64,000 nucleotides of DNA from Spirosoma taeanense (GTDB taxonomy: Bacteria; Bacteroidota; Bacteroidia; Cytophagales; Spirosomataceae), in the NCBI RefSeq assembly GCF_013127955.1, contig NZ_CP053435.1:2418001-2482000 (forward strand), given 5' to 3'. The notes beneath the pieces were generated by a model. The model was not told where the DNA came from, did no database searches, and worked only from the letters and a program-made list of their open reading frames with translations. This document shows positions 1-11,100 of this stretch, piece after piece (within the stretch, counting starts at the first letter, position 1; the number at the start of each line of letters is the position of its first letter). The translations under genes and the position numbers were made by a program.

Positions 1-1
1 C

Positions 2-1768
2 GGTGAATATATCGTCTACGGTAAGCCGCAGTCGTTCAACGGACAGTTCAGCATCGTCCATCCTGAACTGGAAAATGCGGGCGCTGCTGCCGAACACGAA
101 CTGGGGTTCTTTCCAGTCTATAACCTTACCGACAAGCTCCGCAAACGCCATCTCGACAGCAAGATGATCGGGAAAGTGATGCGGGGTCTGCTCGAACAGT
201 CGTGGCCGCACATCCGCGAAACACTTCCCGACTCGCTCATTCAGCAATACCGGCTGATTGGCAAACGGGAGGCCATGTGGAACATTCACCTGCCCCAAAA
301 TCAGGGCTGGCTGAAACAGGCCCAGCGCCGGCTGAAGTTTGAAGAACTATTCTACAACCAGCTGCGACTAATTAAGAACAAGCTGATTCAGAAAGAAGAG
401 TTTCCGGGACAGGTCTTTCGGGATACGTCGCTGATGAAGCATTTCTATAACGAGCTGCTGCCGTTCGATCTGACCGGCGCGCAGCAGCGCGTGATTAAAG
501 AAATCTACGCCGATTTCCTGACGGGGCGGCAGATGAACCGGCTTTTGCAGGGCGACGTGGGCAGCGGCAAAACCATCGTGGCGTTTATTGCCTGCCTGAT
601 GGCCATTGGCAATGGAGCGCAGGCCTGTCTGATGGCGCCCACCGAGATTCTGGCCGACCAGCACTACAACGGCCTCAAACCCTTTGCCGATGCGATGGGC
701 CTGAACCTGGGCATCCTGACCGGCTCAACCAATAAGAAGCGCCGGGCCGTTCTGCACGAAGAACTTCAGGCAGGCAGGATGCATATTCTGGTCGGGACGC
801 ACGCCCTGCTCGAAGATGCCGTGCAGTACAAAAACCTGGGTCTATGCATCATCGATGAGCAGCACCGCTTCGGCGTAGCGCAACGGGCGAAACTCTGGCG
901 TAAAAACGAAACCGTGCCGCCCCACATTCTGGTCATGACCGCTACGCCCATTCCCCGGACGCTGGCCATGACGCTTTACGGCAACCTCGACGTATCGGTA
1001 ATTGATGAGCTGCCAAAGGGACGTAAACCCATCAAAACCGTGCATAAGTTCGACAAGCACCGCTCGGAAGTGTTTGGCTTCATGCGTCAGCAGATCGAGC
1101 TGGGTCGGCAGGTGTACGTCGTTTATCCGCTGATTGAAGAATCGGAGAAGCTGGATTACAAAGACCTCATGGATGGCTACGAAAGTATGCAGCGGGCCTT
1201 CCCTCGTCCGAAATACGAGATTGGCATCCTGCACGGGAAGATGCTGCCCTACGAAAAAGACGACGAAATGAAGCGGTTCATTAACCGCGAAACGCAGATT
1301 CTGGTTGCCACAACCGTAATCGAGGTCGGCGTAAATGTACCCAACGCGAGCGTGATGGTCATTGAAAGCGCCGAGCGATTTGGGCTGTCGCAGCTGCACC
1401 AGCTTCGGGGGCGCGTAGGTAGGGGAGCCGAACAGTCCTACTGCATCATGATGACGGGCTATAAGCTCAGCAGCGATACACGTACCCGGCTCGAAACGAT
1501 GGTGCGCACCAACAATGGCTTCGAGATTGCCGATGTAGACCTGCAGCTACGCGGCCCCGGCGACCTGACTGGTACTCAGCAAAGTGGGGTGATGGACCTG
1601 ATGATTGCCGACCTGGCCAAAGACGGCGCTATCCTGACGGCTGCCCGCGAGTCGGCACAGGCTATCCTGCTGGAAGACCCCGAGCTTGTTCTGCCGCAGC
1701 ACGCGCCCATCCGGAATCATCTGGAAGGCATCAGGCAAACCGAAAACAACTGGGGACGGATCAGTTGA
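2..1768 (+). CDS. recG: ATP-dependent DNA helicase RecG (5' end outside window)
   Basis: RecG is a superfamily 2 helicase that remodels stalled replication forks and branched recombination intermediates. The reading frame is open from base 2, so the N-terminal part lies outside the window; the first visible residues belong to the end of the wedge/OB domain. Seen directly: Walker A GDVGSGKT (from base 551), the RecG-type motif II DEQHRFG (near 853), TATPIPRT (motif III) and the motif [11 protein letters not shown], followed by the short C-terminal RecG domain with [16 protein letters not shown]. The order and spacing match the family. The gene ends at a TGA at 1768 and is followed by an AT-rich region before a susC gene. 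An internal ATG at 164 is not the true start because upstream codons are clearly RecG. Confidence 0.95.
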   Translation, partial: GEYIVYGKPQSFNGQFSIVHPELENAGAAAEHELGFFPVYNLTDKLRKRHLDSKMIGKVMRGLLEQSWPHIRETLPDSLIQQYRLIGKREAMWNIHLPQNQGWLKQAQRRLKFEELFYNQLRLIKNKLIQKEEFPGQVFRDTSLMKHFYNELLPFDLTGAQQRVIKEIYADFLTGRQMNRLLQGDVGSGKTIVAFIACLMAIGNGAQACLMAPTEILADQHYNGLKPFADAMGLNLGILTGSTNKKRRAVLHEELQAGRMHILVGTHALLEDAVQYKNLGLCIIDEQHRFGVAQRAKLWRKNETVPPHILVMTATPIPRTLAMTLYGNLDVSVIDELPKGRKPIKTVHKFDKHRSEVFGFMRQQIELGRQVYVVYPLIEESEKLDYKDLMDGYESMQRAFPRPKYEIGILHGKMLPYEKDDEMKRFINRETQILVATTVIEVGVNVPNASVMVIESAERFGLSQLHQLRGRVGRGAEQSYCIMMTGYKLSSDTRTRLETMVRTNNGFEIADVDLQLRGPGDLTGTQQSGVMDLMIADLAKDGAILTAARESAQAILLEDPELVLPQHAPIRNHLEGIRQTENNWGRIS

Positions 1769-1828
1769 CACACTCTTACGCCTTAAGGATCAGAAGTGTT
1801 GCAAAAAAACTTTTAAATATTTCAATTT

Positions 1829-1860
1829 TTTGAAGTAAAACTACCCATAGGCTACACTTT
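1829..1860 (+). promoter_or_regulatory. Possible Bacteroidota-type promoter for first susC
   Basis: A TTTG at 1829-1832 is followed after 20 bases by TACACTTT at 1853-1860, 36 bases before the susC ATG. This only loosely resembles the known Bacteroidota pattern TTTG, about 19 bases, TAnnTTTG. The surrounding AT-rich intergenic stretch fits a promoter, but the -7 match is imperfect. Confidence 0.25.
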
Positions 1861-1895
1861 TCAATGTTGGTTCAACAATAATTAACATAAAGTGT

Positions 1896-4800
1896 ATGCA
1901 AACAATTTTAAACAGACCGGTTCTCTGTCGATCCAGGGAGGGTACTCTGCCGACAGGATGGGCTAGCAGAAATCGCTTTTATGCATCCCTGCTTTTAGTG
2001 CTGGTCTGCGTAACCGGAGTATTCGCTCAGTCGAAAGTGACTGGTCGCGTAATTGACGATCAGGGGCAGGCTCTGCCGGGAGTAAGCGTCGTCGTCAAAG
2101 GCACCACAACCGGTTCGGTCACGGATGGAACCGGCAATTATTCCTTAACGGTACCGAACCGTACCGCCACCCTGGTCTTCTCCTACATTGGTTTCATTAC
2201 GCAGGAGATCCCCGTCAATAACCAGGCAACGATTAACCTTACTCTGGCTACGGACACTAAGTCGCTGAGTGAGGTCGTCGTGGTTGGTTACGGTACGCAG
2301 AAGAAAGAAACCGTAACGGGTTCGGTTGTCGCGGTAAAAGGCGCCGACCTGGTGAAGTCGCCAACGACCAACCTGTCTAACTCGCTGGCTGGTCGCCTGC
2401 CGGGCGTTACGGCCGTTAACCGTAGTGGTGAGCCGGGTTACGATGGCTCCACGATCCGGATTCGAGGAACCAATACGCTGGGAAACAACAGCGCGCTGGT
2501 TGTCGTCGATGGTATTCCCGATCGTGCTGGTGGTCTGGACCGGATCAACCCGGCCGACATCGAGACAATCTCGGTGCTGAAAGATGCCTCGGCGGCCATT
2601 TACGGTTCACGGGCCGCAAACGGCGTTATCCTGATTACGACCAAGCGTGGCAAGACCGGCAAACCCCAGCTGTCGTATTCCTTCAACCAGGGATTTGCCC
2701 AGCCAACGGTTGTGCCCCGGCTGGCGAATGCGGCTGAGTATGCGACAATGCTCAATGATCTGAACGTGTATGAGTTACCGGTGTCAGAATGGGCCGCTGC
2801 TACGAAAGCGTATCAGACAACGGGTTCCTATACGCGCCCGGATGGAACGGTTCGTAAGGCTCCGTACACGCCAGACGACATGGCCAAGTATAACGATGGC
2901 TCTGATCCGTGGGGACACCCCAATACCGACTGGTATAAGTCGACACTGAAAACCTGGTCGCCCCAGACCCGGCACAACCTGCAGCTGACGGGCGGTACGG
3001 AAGATTTTAAATACCTGGCTTCGCTGGGTTACCAGAACCAGGACGCGTTCTACAAGCAGTCGGCGACGGGGTATAAGCAGTATGATATGCGCATTAACAT
3101 CGATGCAAACATCAATAAATACCTCCACGTAGCTCTGGGCGTACTTGGCCGGGAAGAATTCCGGTTTTACCCAACCCGGGGGGCCGGTGCCATTTTCCGG
3201 ATGCAGATGCGCGGTAAGCCGAACCAGCCCGCTTTCTGGCCTGATGGTCGGCCTGGCCCGGACATTGAAAACGGGGAAAACCCGGTGGTGATCACGACCA
3301 ACGCAACGGGCTACGACCGCGACAAACGGGATTACATCCAGACCAACGGCCAGCTCGATTTCAAAGTGCCGGGTGTTGAGGGCCTGAAGTTCTCGGCCAC
3401 GGCGGCTATTGACAAGCTGAGTCAGAACAACAAGCGGTGGGAGACACCCTGGACGCTATATGAGCGCGGCACGGGCGTTGATGCCAACGGCAACCCGAAT
3501 CTGATCGCCAGCGTTCGGGGACCAGCCGAACCCCGCCTGACCCTCGGCAACAATACCCAGCTGAACATTCTGCTGGGCGGTATCGGAACCTATGAGCGCA
3601 AATTTGGTGATCACGGACTGACGGTGCTGGCCGGGGTGAACCGCGAAACCATTTCGGGCGACAACTTCAATGCGTTCCGTCGGTATTTCATCTCGCCAGC
3701 CATCGATCAGCTGTTTGCCGGTGGTGACCTGAGCAAAGACAACGCCGGTGGCGCTTTCAACCGGGCGCGTCTGAACTACTTCGGCCGGATTGCGTATAAC
3801 TACAAGGAGAAGTACCTGTTCGAGTTCCTGAGCCGCTACGATGGTTCGGATATCTTCCCGGAGGCAACCCGTTACGGTTTCTTCCCGGGCGTAATGGCCG
3901 GCTGGGTAGTATCGGAAGAAAATTTCTGGAAGAACTCGGTTCCAGCGGTTAACTACCTGAAGCTACGTGCATCGTTCGGTCAGCTGGGTAACGACCAGAT
4001 TTATCTGCCCGGAACGTCTACGTTAGCCACGTATCAGTACCTGGCGACGTATGGCTTCAATACATACATTATTGATAACGCGCAGGCCAAGACGCTAGCG
4101 GAGAGCCGGATTCCAAACACGACCATTACGTGGGAAGTGGCCAACAACGCCGACGTAGGTATCGAAGGACAACTGTTCAACGGAAAAATTGCCTTTGAAT
4201 TCGACTACTTCAACAACCTGCGTACGTCGATTCTGTATCCCCGCAATGCATCGGTACCCCGCACAACGGGTCTGATTCTGCCGCCGGAAAACATCGGTAA
4301 AGTGCGCAACAGCGGTTTCGATGGTCAGGTGAGCTACAACGGTCAGGCGGGCCAGCTGCGGTTTACGGTTGGCGTAAACGGCGGTTACGCTCAGAACAAG
4401 ATCATCTTCTGGGACGAAGCGCCGGGTGCGCCCGAATGGCAGCGGTCAACGGGTCGCCCCATCAACTCCTACGTTACGTACCTGTACGACGGTGTCTTCC
4501 GGGACCAGGCGGATATCGACGCCAACAAGCTCGATTACTCGGCCATCGTGAAGACCATCCGTCCCGGCGACATGAAGTACAAGGACTACAACGGCGACGG
4601 CAAGATCACGCCCGACGACCGCGTGCGGAACAACCGGACAAACCTGCCGCTGTTTCAGGGCGGTATGAACATGACGGCAGCGTACAAAAACTTCGACCTG
4701 ACGATTCTCTTCCAGGGTTCGGCCGGGGCGCAGCAGTATATCAGCCTGGGTGAGTCGGGTAACATTGGAAACTACCTGAAAGAGATCTATACCGACCGCT

Positions 4801-5114
4801 GGACGGTAGACAACCCCAGCAGCGTTCACCCGCGCATTGCCAACCGCAGTGACCAGTACTTCTCGGGTGGCAACACCTACTGGCTGCGCTCGGCTGACTA
4901 CATCCGCCTGAAGAACCTCGAAATCGGCTACACCATTCCGGAAACGATTGGTAAGAAAGTTGGTATCAGCAGCCTGCGGGTTTACGTGAATGCGTTAAAC
5001 CTGGCTACGATTGTCAACAAGCTGGGTTCATTTGATCCGGAAGCGGATAATGCAACGGGGCAGTATTACCCCCAGTCGCGCATCATTAACACCGGCTTGT
5101 CGCTTCGCTTCTAA
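1896..5114 (+). CDS. SusC/RagA-family TonB-dependent outer-membrane transporter (first pair)
   Basis: Outer-membrane beta-barrel that with its SusD partner imports a glycan or other large nutrient using TonB energy. The 1072 residues are typical for the family. After a long N-region comes a hydrophobic signal segment (about residues 30-44, ending VFAQ), then a carboxypeptidase-D regulatory-like domain (about 47-125, KVTGRVIDDQGQALPGVSVV), the SusC signature SEVVVVGYGTQKKETVTGSV, a plug domain with LAGRLPGV, IRIRGTNTLG and LKDASAAIYGSRAANGV, and a barrel ending in the aromatic C-terminus LSLRF. The susD gene follows after 14 bases, so they form one operon. It is closely similar along its length to the second SusC in this window, indicating a tandem duplication. 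The substrate cannot be read from the sequence; no sigma/anti-sigma or hybrid regulator sits beside it. Confidence 0.95.
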   Translation: MQTILNRPVLCRSREGTLPTGWASRNRFYASLLLVLVCVTGVFAQSKVTGRVIDDQGQALPGVSVVVKGTTTGSVTDGTGNYSLTVPNRTATLVFSYIGFITQEIPVNNQATINLTLATDTKSLSEVVVVGYGTQKKETVTGSVVAVKGADLVKSPTTNLSNSLAGRLPGVTAVNRSGEPGYDGSTIRIRGTNTLGNNSALVVVDGIPDRAGGLDRINPADIETISVLKDASAAIYGSRAANGVILITTKRGKTGKPQLSYSFNQGFAQPTVVPRLANAAEYATMLNDLNVYELPVSEWAAATKAYQTTGSYTRPDGTVRKAPYTPDDMAKYNDGSDPWGHPNTDWYKSTLKTWSPQTRHNLQLTGGTEDFKYLASLGYQNQDAFYKQSATGYKQYDMRINIDANINKYLHVALGVLGREEFRFYPTRGAGAIFRMQMRGKPNQPAFWPDGRPGPDIENGENPVVITTNATGYDRDKRDYIQTNGQLDFKVPGVEGLKFSATAAIDKLSQNNKRWETPWTLYERGTGVDANGNPNLIASVRGPAEPRLTLGNNTQLNILLGGIGTYERKFGDHGLTVLAGVNRETISGDNFNAFRRYFISPAIDQLFAGGDLSKDNAGGAFNRARLNYFGRIAYNYKEKYLFEFLSRYDGSDIFPEATRYGFFPGVMAGWVVSEENFWKNSVPAVNYLKLRASFGQLGNDQIYLPGTSTLATYQYLATYGFNTYIIDNAQAKTLAESRIPNTTITWEVANNADVGIEGQLFNGKIAFEFDYFNNLRTSILYPRNASVPRTTGLILPPENIGKVRNSGFDGQVSYNGQAGQLRFTVGVNGGYAQNKIIFWDEAPGAPEWQRSTGRPINSYVTYLYDGVFRDQADIDANKLDYSAIVKTIRPGDMKYKDYNGDGKITPDDRVRNNRTNLPLFQGGMNMTAAYKNFDLTILFQGSAGAQQYISLGESGNIGNYLKEIYTDRWTVDNPSSVHPRIANRSDQYFSGGNTYWLRSADYIRLKNLEIGYTIPETIGKKVGISSLRVYVNALNLATIVNKLGSFDPEADNATGQYYPQSRIINTGLSLRF

Positions 5115-5128
5115 TTCTTTTTCTGAAC

Positions 5129-6991
5129 ATGATACGCAATTTTAAAACCATAAGTTTAGCCCTTTTTGTCGCATCGTTTGCGGTGACGGGTTGTAACGAT
5201 GAATTTGTGAATACCCAGCCGCTCGATCAGGTTGCCGGATCGGCGGTGTGGTCGGATGCGGCTCTGGCAGAAGCCTTCGTAACCGGCATTTATGCCGGAC
5301 TGGGGCAGGGTGGTTTCAACGAGCAGCAACTCGCGTCGCTGACCGACGAAACCCTGTTTACCCACCCCGGACGTAACATTACGACCATTACGGAGTCGCG
5401 CTCGAACCCAGCTGATCCGGGCTGGATCAACGAAACGATCGACTGGAACAACATGTACCTGCGGATTCGGGCGTGTAACCTCGCGCTCGAAAACCTGGCC
5501 AAGCCGAATTTCGCCAATACCAACAAGATTGTGGAGCGGCTGACCGGTGAAGTTAAGTTTCTGCGGGCGTACTACTACCAGCAACTGGTCCGGTATTATG
5601 GCGGTGTCCCAATCGTTGATAAGGCGTACGGGTTAGGGCAGGCGGATTACACCATGCCCCGCAATACGATGGAGGAGTGTATTAACTTCATCGTTAAAGA
5701 CTGCGACGAAGCGGCTACGCTGCTGAAAGGACGAACGATGGCGAAAGGCCGGGCTAGTGAAGCCGCTGCTCTGGCGCTGAAATCGCGTATTCTGATTTAT
5801 GCCGCCAGCGATCTCTACGACGCAGCTACGGCCAAGAGCAAATCGTCGGCGCACGCGGCCTTCTCAAAGCCCGAACTGCTCGGCTACGTCAGCGGCAACC
5901 GGGCGGAGCGCTGGCAGAAAGCCAAAGAGGCCGCCAAAGCGGTACTGGACCTGCCGGCCTATGGTTCACAGCTGAACCTGACAGCGCCTGTCAGCAAAGA
6001 TCAGGGCACGACCAACTACATGAACATCGCCCTGTCGCGGAATGGCGGTGAGCGCGACATGATCTTCTCTCGTTCGTACATCAATGGGAAGCAGGAAGCT
6101 GGTGGTCAGCAAGGCTTGTACAACGGTCCCAATGGCTACCACAACTGGGCAGGTAACACCCCGGTTTCGCTGCTGGTTGATGATTATGAGATGATGGATG
6201 GCGCTAAGTTTAGCTGGAGCGATCCGGCCAAGGCAGCTACGCCCTACACGAATCGTGATCCGCGCTTTTATGCGTCGATTCTCTACGACGGTGCCCCCTG
6301 GAAACCCCGTACCGCCGACGTAGCGGCTAAAGACCCGGTTAACCAGATTCAAACCGGTCAGTATGAGGTGGTGAATTCGTCGGGTACTAAGGTGAACATT
6401 GCTGGTTTGGATACCCGTAAGAGCACGGTTGAGGACTGGAATGGCAGTTATACGGGCTATTACATGCGCAAGTTCATCGATCCCAACCCGGCAATTGTTG
6501 ACCAGAACACCTATCAGGAGGTGCCCTGGCCGTTCTTCCGCTACACGGAAGCGCTCTTCAACTACGCGGAAGCCTGCATTGAGCTGGGTCAGGACGCCGA
6601 AGCCCGGACGTGGCTCAATAAGGTGCGTTACCGGGCCGGAATGCCTGCGCTTACCGAGTCGGGCGATGCCCTGCGGCAGCGGTACCGGAACGAACGGCGG
6701 GTCGAAATGGTGTTTGAAGAGCAACGCTACCACGACGCCCGTCGCTGGATGATCGCTCCGACAACGCTGGGCCGTAAGGCAACCGGTATCAACGTCGTCG
6801 GCACGCTGAAGCCCGGAAAAACAGTTTCGTTGTATAAATACGACCCAACCAGCTACGATTATTCGTACAAAGTCTTCGAGATTGATCCGGGTAAGGAAAA
6901 TCGTCAGTGGGCCGATAAGATGTATTTCCTGCCGATCCATCGGGATGAGATGAACCGGAACAGCAAACTGATTCAGAATCCGGGTTACTAA
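5129..6991 (+). CDS. SusD/RagB-family nutrient-binding lipoprotein (first pair)
   Basis: Surface lipoprotein that caps the SusC barrel and binds the substrate. It has 620 residues. The signal peptide ends in the lipobox AVTGC with Cys22, followed by NDEF, the acidic type of tail that favours surface export in Bacteroidota. Typical SusD features are LDQVAGSAVWSDAALAEAFV near the N-terminus, the helical (TPR-like) core with EVKFLRAYYYQQLVRYYGGVP, and the C-terminal NERRVEMVFEEQRYHDARRW followed by the family ending LIQNPGY. It is co-transcribed with the upstream susC (14-base gap) and followed by a strong hairpin terminator. It is closely similar to the second SusD at 11488-13338. Confidence 0.95.
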   Translation: MIRNFKTISLALFVASFAVTGCNDEFVNTQPLDQVAGSAVWSDAALAEAFVTGIYAGLGQGGFNEQQLASLTDETLFTHPGRNITTITESRSNPADPGWINETIDWNNMYLRIRACNLALENLAKPNFANTNKIVERLTGEVKFLRAYYYQQLVRYYGGVPIVDKAYGLGQADYTMPRNTMEECINFIVKDCDEAATLLKGRTMAKGRASEAAALALKSRILIYAASDLYDAATAKSKSSAHAAFSKPELLGYVSGNRAERWQKAKEAAKAVLDLPAYGSQLNLTAPVSKDQGTTNYMNIALSRNGGERDMIFSRSYINGKQEAGGQQGLYNGPNGYHNWAGNTPVSLLVDDYEMMDGAKFSWSDPAKAATPYTNRDPRFYASILYDGAPWKPRTADVAAKDPVNQIQTGQYEVVNSSGTKVNIAGLDTRKSTVEDWNGSYTGYYMRKFIDPNPAIVDQNTYQEVPWPFFRYTEALFNYAEACIELGQDAEARTWLNKVRYRAGMPALTESGDALRQRYRNERRVEMVFEEQRYHDARRWMIAPTTLGRKATGINVVGTLKPGKTVSLYKYDPTSYDYSYKVFEIDPGKENRQWADKMYFLPIHRDEMNRNSKLIQNPGY

Positions 6992-7013
6992 TTAATTGAT
7001 TTTAAGTATTGCA

Positions 7014-7047
7014 GCGGATGCCAGCGTAAGTATACGCTGGCATCCGC
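7014..7047 (+). terminator. Rho-independent terminator after first susCD
   Basis: Perfect 15-bp stem (7014-7028 with 7033-7047), 4-base loop, then TTTTGG. It ends only 26 bases before the ATG at 7074, so the next gene depends on read-through or on a promoter overlapping the hairpin. Confidence 0.85.
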
Positions 7048-7073
7048 TTTTGGTATAAACCTATTCGTTGATC

Positions 7074-7781
7074 ATGAAATCTGCCCTATTGATTGTAGCA
7101 ATTGGATTGAGTCTCTATAGTCCCGCACGGGCCCAGTCATCGCAGGTGATACGGTTGAAAGGCGGAGCGGGTGGCGAAAAATCCGTACCGATCAACGATC
7201 GGTACCGGTATGATCGGTTTCGGGACGGTAAGGTTCTGTTTCAGAACGGCGCGTCGGCGGCAGCCCGGTTTAATTACAATGTGCTGCTGGGCGAAATGCA
7301 GTTCATTGATGCCCGGGGCGATACGCTGGCTATAACCAGTGAACCCGTTGTCCGGCTGGTTGGCATTGGCGAGGACGTATTCTGGTATGATCGGATCAAG
7401 GGTTATCTGGAAATACGTGCGGAATACCCCAACGCAAAGCTGGCCGTTCAGCAGGGAGTTAGAACGGCAAAGAACGAAAAGCGAGGTGGATATGAACAGT
7501 CGACCGGTACCTCGGCCATCACAAATTATCAATTTTACTCCGGCGGTAGTACCGCCATCAATAAACTCGACAACAAAGGGGATTTGCTGCTGATAAAGGG
7601 AACATCGTACTTTATTATAGATCAGAATGGCCGGTCCTACCCCGCCAATAAAGCCAGTGTACTGAACGTGTACGCCCGGCATCGCGGACGGGTAACAGCC
7701 TATCTGGAAGATATGCCCGTAAATTTCACGCAGGAAGATGACCTCAAACGCCTGCTTAACTTTTGTAGCGGACTGCTGTAA
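7074..7781 (+). CDS. Secreted protein of unknown function
   Basis: 235 residues. The ATG at 7074 is preferred over a TTG two codons upstream because it begins a clean signal peptide (KSALLIVAIGLSLYSPARAQ, cleavage after AQ). The mature part is mixed polar, with no motif I recognise; it includes a segment LLGEMQFIDARGDTLAI and a C-terminal helix-like EDDLKRLLNFCSGLL. I recognise no enzymatic family. It lies directly after the susCD terminator and before the second susCD operon in the same orientation, so a role in the same nutrient system is possible but unproven. Confidence 0.7.
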   Translation: MKSALLIVAIGLSLYSPARAQSSQVIRLKGGAGGEKSVPINDRYRYDRFRDGKVLFQNGASAAARFNYNVLLGEMQFIDARGDTLAITSEPVVRLVGIGEDVFWYDRIKGYLEIRAEYPNAKLAVQQGVRTAKNEKRGGYEQSTGTSAITNYQFYSGGSTAINKLDNKGDLLLIKGTSYFIIDQNGRSYPANKASVLNVYARHRGRVTAYLEDMPVNFTQEDDLKRLLNFCSGLL

Positions 7782-7994
7782 AACTGACGTACGCCCGTCC
7801 GCAGTCCGACCGGTTGCAGAAAATGACACGCAGATTAATGAGTATTTCTACAATCCAGGTACGCGTATGCAGGCCGGTTTCGGGGAAGTAGCGCAGAATC
7901 GCTTGCCTATTGTTAATACAGTATCATAAACGGCTCTTTACCAGGTTGAAGATTGAGGGATTGCTGGTCATGCGTTGTCATTAGTCATTATAGG

Positions 7995-8006
7995 TAAACT
8001 AGTTTA
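7995..8006. promoter_or_regulatory. Palindrome, copy 1 (candidate operator)
   Basis: Perfect 12-bp palindrome TAAACTAGTTTA. The identical 12-mer recurs at 8154-8165, 159 bases downstream. Both lie between the secreted-protein gene and the second susC, the arrangement of a two-site operator. Confidence 0.45.
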
Positions 8007-8125
8007 TGCCCAAAAATAGACATTTAGGGTGTCTGGTTTTAGATGTATAAATTTATATATATAAAATATTGAATAATATTTAGTAAAAAAAAAGGTTGTT
8101 GCATCGCGGAAATTGTAGGTAAATA

Positions 8126-8137
8126 GGTAATATTACC
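8126..8137. promoter_or_regulatory. Palindrome GGTAATATTACC
   Basis: Perfect 12-bp palindrome, 43 bases before the second susC start and between the two TAAACTAGTTTA copies. It could be a protein-binding site; no regulator gene adjoins it. Confidence 0.3.
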
Positions 8138-8152
8138 CGCTTTAGAAAGTGT

Positions 8153-8166
8153 TTAAACTAGTTTAA
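8153..8166. promoter_or_regulatory. Palindrome, copy 2 (candidate operator)
   Basis: Perfect 14-bp palindrome TTAAACTAGTTTAA containing the same 12-bp core as 7995-8006. It ends 13 bases before the susC ATG, where a bound protein could block transcription or early elongation. Confidence 0.45.
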
Positions 8167-8179
8167 CAGTCTAAAGCTT

Positions 8180-11100
8180 ATGCAAAAACGTTTTACTCGT
8201 CAAAAGGTCTACTGCATTGCCAGGAACGCCTTTTTGGTAGCGACCAGTCGTCCCCGGCAGGTTGCCTGCTGTCTTATGTTGCTGCTTGGCCTGCTGTGCT
8301 CGGCTGGCGCCTATGCCCAAACGAAAGTTAGCGGTAAAGTTGTCGACGCGCAGGGAGCCGCTCTGCCAGGAGTTAGCATCGTGGTCAAGGGGACAACCAC
8401 GGGTACGGTATCGGACGCTGATGGTAACTATGCGCTGAATGTGCAGAACGGTAACGCCACGCTCGTCTTTTCCTACATCGGCTACACCAGTCAGGAAATT
8501 GCCCTCAACGGCCGTAGTTCGGTCAATCTTACTCTGGCCAGCGACGACAAGATGTTGAGCGAGGTTGTGGTGGTCGGGTATGGCGAGCAGAAGAAAGAAA
8601 CCGTAACCGGCTCGGTTGCCTCGGTGAAAGGCTCGGAACTGGTGAAGTCGCCAGCCATAAACCTGACCAACTCCATTGCAGGCCGGATGCCGGGCGTTAT
8701 TGCCACCAACCGCAGTGGCGAACCGGGTTACGATGGTGCCGCCATCCGGATTCGGGGCTCAAATACGTTAGGAAATAATGATGCACTCATTGTTATTGAC
8801 GGGGTGCCGGCCCGGGCCGGGGGGATTGACCGACTAAATCCGGCCGATATTGAAAGCATCTCTGTACTGAAGGATGCGTCAGCGGCTATCTATGGTTCGC
8901 GGGCGGCAAACGGGGTTATTCTGGTAACCACCAAGCGGGGAAAAACCGGCAAGCCGGAACTGCTCTATAATTTCAATCAGGGCTGGGCGCAGCCAACGGT
9001 TATCCCTAAAATGTCGTCGGCGGCTCAGTACGCTGAACTCAACAACGAGATCAATGCCTATAACCTGCCGGCGCAATACTGGAAAGACGCGCTCACGGCC
9101 TTCCGCACCACGGGTACGTATACTCGCCCCGACAACGGTGCCGTTGCCAAGGCCGCCTTTACGCCCGACGACATCAAGAAGTTTCAGGATGGTTCGGATC
9201 CCTGGGGACACCCTAATACGAACTGGTTCGAGGCAGCTCTGAAACCCTGGTCGCCCCAGACGCGGCACACGCTTCAGCTGACTGGTGGTGGCGAAAATAT
9301 CAAATACCTGGTGTCGGCCGGCTACCAGAATCAGGATGCGTATTACAAGAACTCGGCAACGGGCTACAAGCAGTACGACTTCCGGACGAACCTGGATGCG
9401 AAAATCAGCAAGCATATCAGTACCGTTTTTGGGGTAGTAGGCCGCCAGGAGAATCGCTTCTTCCCGACCAAGCCGGCGGGCGCTATTTTCCGGATGCTGA
9501 TGCGGGGCTATCCGAACAAACCGGCTTACTGGCCAAATGGTCTGCCTGCACCGGACATTGAGAACGGTGAACAGCCGGTTCTGATCACGACGAGCGCAAC
9601 GGGTTATGACCGCGATACCCGCTACTACCTGCAAAGTAACGCGAGCGTGAACATTACCAACCCCTGGATCGAAGGGTTGAAGTTTTCAGGTAGTGTAGCT
9701 CTGGATAAATTCATTCAGCAGGGGAAAACCTGGCAGACGCCCTGGTCTATCTATAGCTGGGATTACACTTCCTACGACGCGAACAAGCAGCCAATTCTGA
9801 ACCGGGTTCAGAAAGGGCCCAACGCGCAGGCGACTCTGAACCAGTACACCAACGATCAGTTCAGCTCGCTCCTGTCGGGGATTCTGACCTACGAACGGAC
9901 ATTCGCGACCGATCATGCCGTAACCCTGCTGGCAGGTGTTACTAAAGAGGCCTCCAACTCGAACGGGTTCTCGGCCTTCCGGAAATACTTTGCTTCAACG
10001 GCCATCGACCAGTTGTTTGCCGGTGGTAATGCCGAGAAAAACTCCAACACGACGGCCGCCTGGCAGCGGGCACGGATGAGCTACTTCGGCCGGGCCGGGT
10101 ATAACTACAAAGAAAAATACCTGGCTGAGTTCCTGTGGCGATACGATGGCTCCTATATGTTCCCGAAAGCAAGCCGGTGGGGCTTCTTCCCGGGGGTATC
10201 GGTAGGCTGGCGGCTGTCGGAAGAGGATTTTATCAAGCAGTCGATTCCAGCCATCAGCTCGCTCAAGCTGCGGGGCTCGTGGGGGCAGTTGGGTAACGAC
10301 CAGGTATTTTTCAACAATACGTTGCGGGAGTATGACTACCTGCCAACCTATGCCTACGGTGATCCGGCCAACGCCAACTGGGGTTACGTAATCAACGGTC
10401 AGGTTGTTCCGACGCTGTACGAAAACGGTGTGCCCAATACGACTCTGACCTGGGAGGTAGCTAACAATGCGAACATTGGACTGGAAGGATCGTTGCTAAA
10501 CGGAAAAATCTTCTTCGAGTTCGACGTTTTCCAGAACAAGCGTTCCAACATCCTATGGCGGAAGAGCGCTTCCATTCCGCAGACTACGGGGATGACCCTG
10601 CCGGCTACCAACATTGGTAAAGTAACGAACCAGGGCTACGAGTTTAACGTCGGTTATAACGGACAGTCCGGGGAGTTGAAATATAATATCAGCGTAAACG
10701 GCGGTTATGCCCGAAACAAGATAACCTTCTGGGACGAAACCCCCGGTGCGCCGGAGTGGCAGCGTTCGACGGGCAAGTCAATGCCGACCAACGTAAACGA
10801 CCCGAACCAGGCCAACGGTACGCTCATGTATGTCTATGACGGTATCTTCGCTACCCAGGGCGAGATCGACGCAAACAAGATCGACTACAGTGGCGTCGGG
10901 GGCCGGTTGCTGCGGCCGGGTGATATGCGGCTCAAGGACATCAACGGCGATGGTAAAATCGACGGCGACGACCGGGTTCGGCAGGATAAAAACAACATAC
11001 CGCGGTTCCAGGGCGGGTTAAACCTGGGGTTGCGCTACCGCAACTTCGACTTAACGGTTCTCTTCCAGGGGTCAACCGGTGCGCAGATCTTCCTCCAGAC

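Larger units (their letters stand above)
7782..8179. other. Intergenic region before second susC
   Basis: 398 bases with no credible gene. The right half is very AT-rich (about 8030-8100, with TATATATATAAAATATT-like runs and a poly-A tract) and carries three palindromes, reported separately. It most likely holds the promoter and operators of the second susCD operon. Confidence 0.6.
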
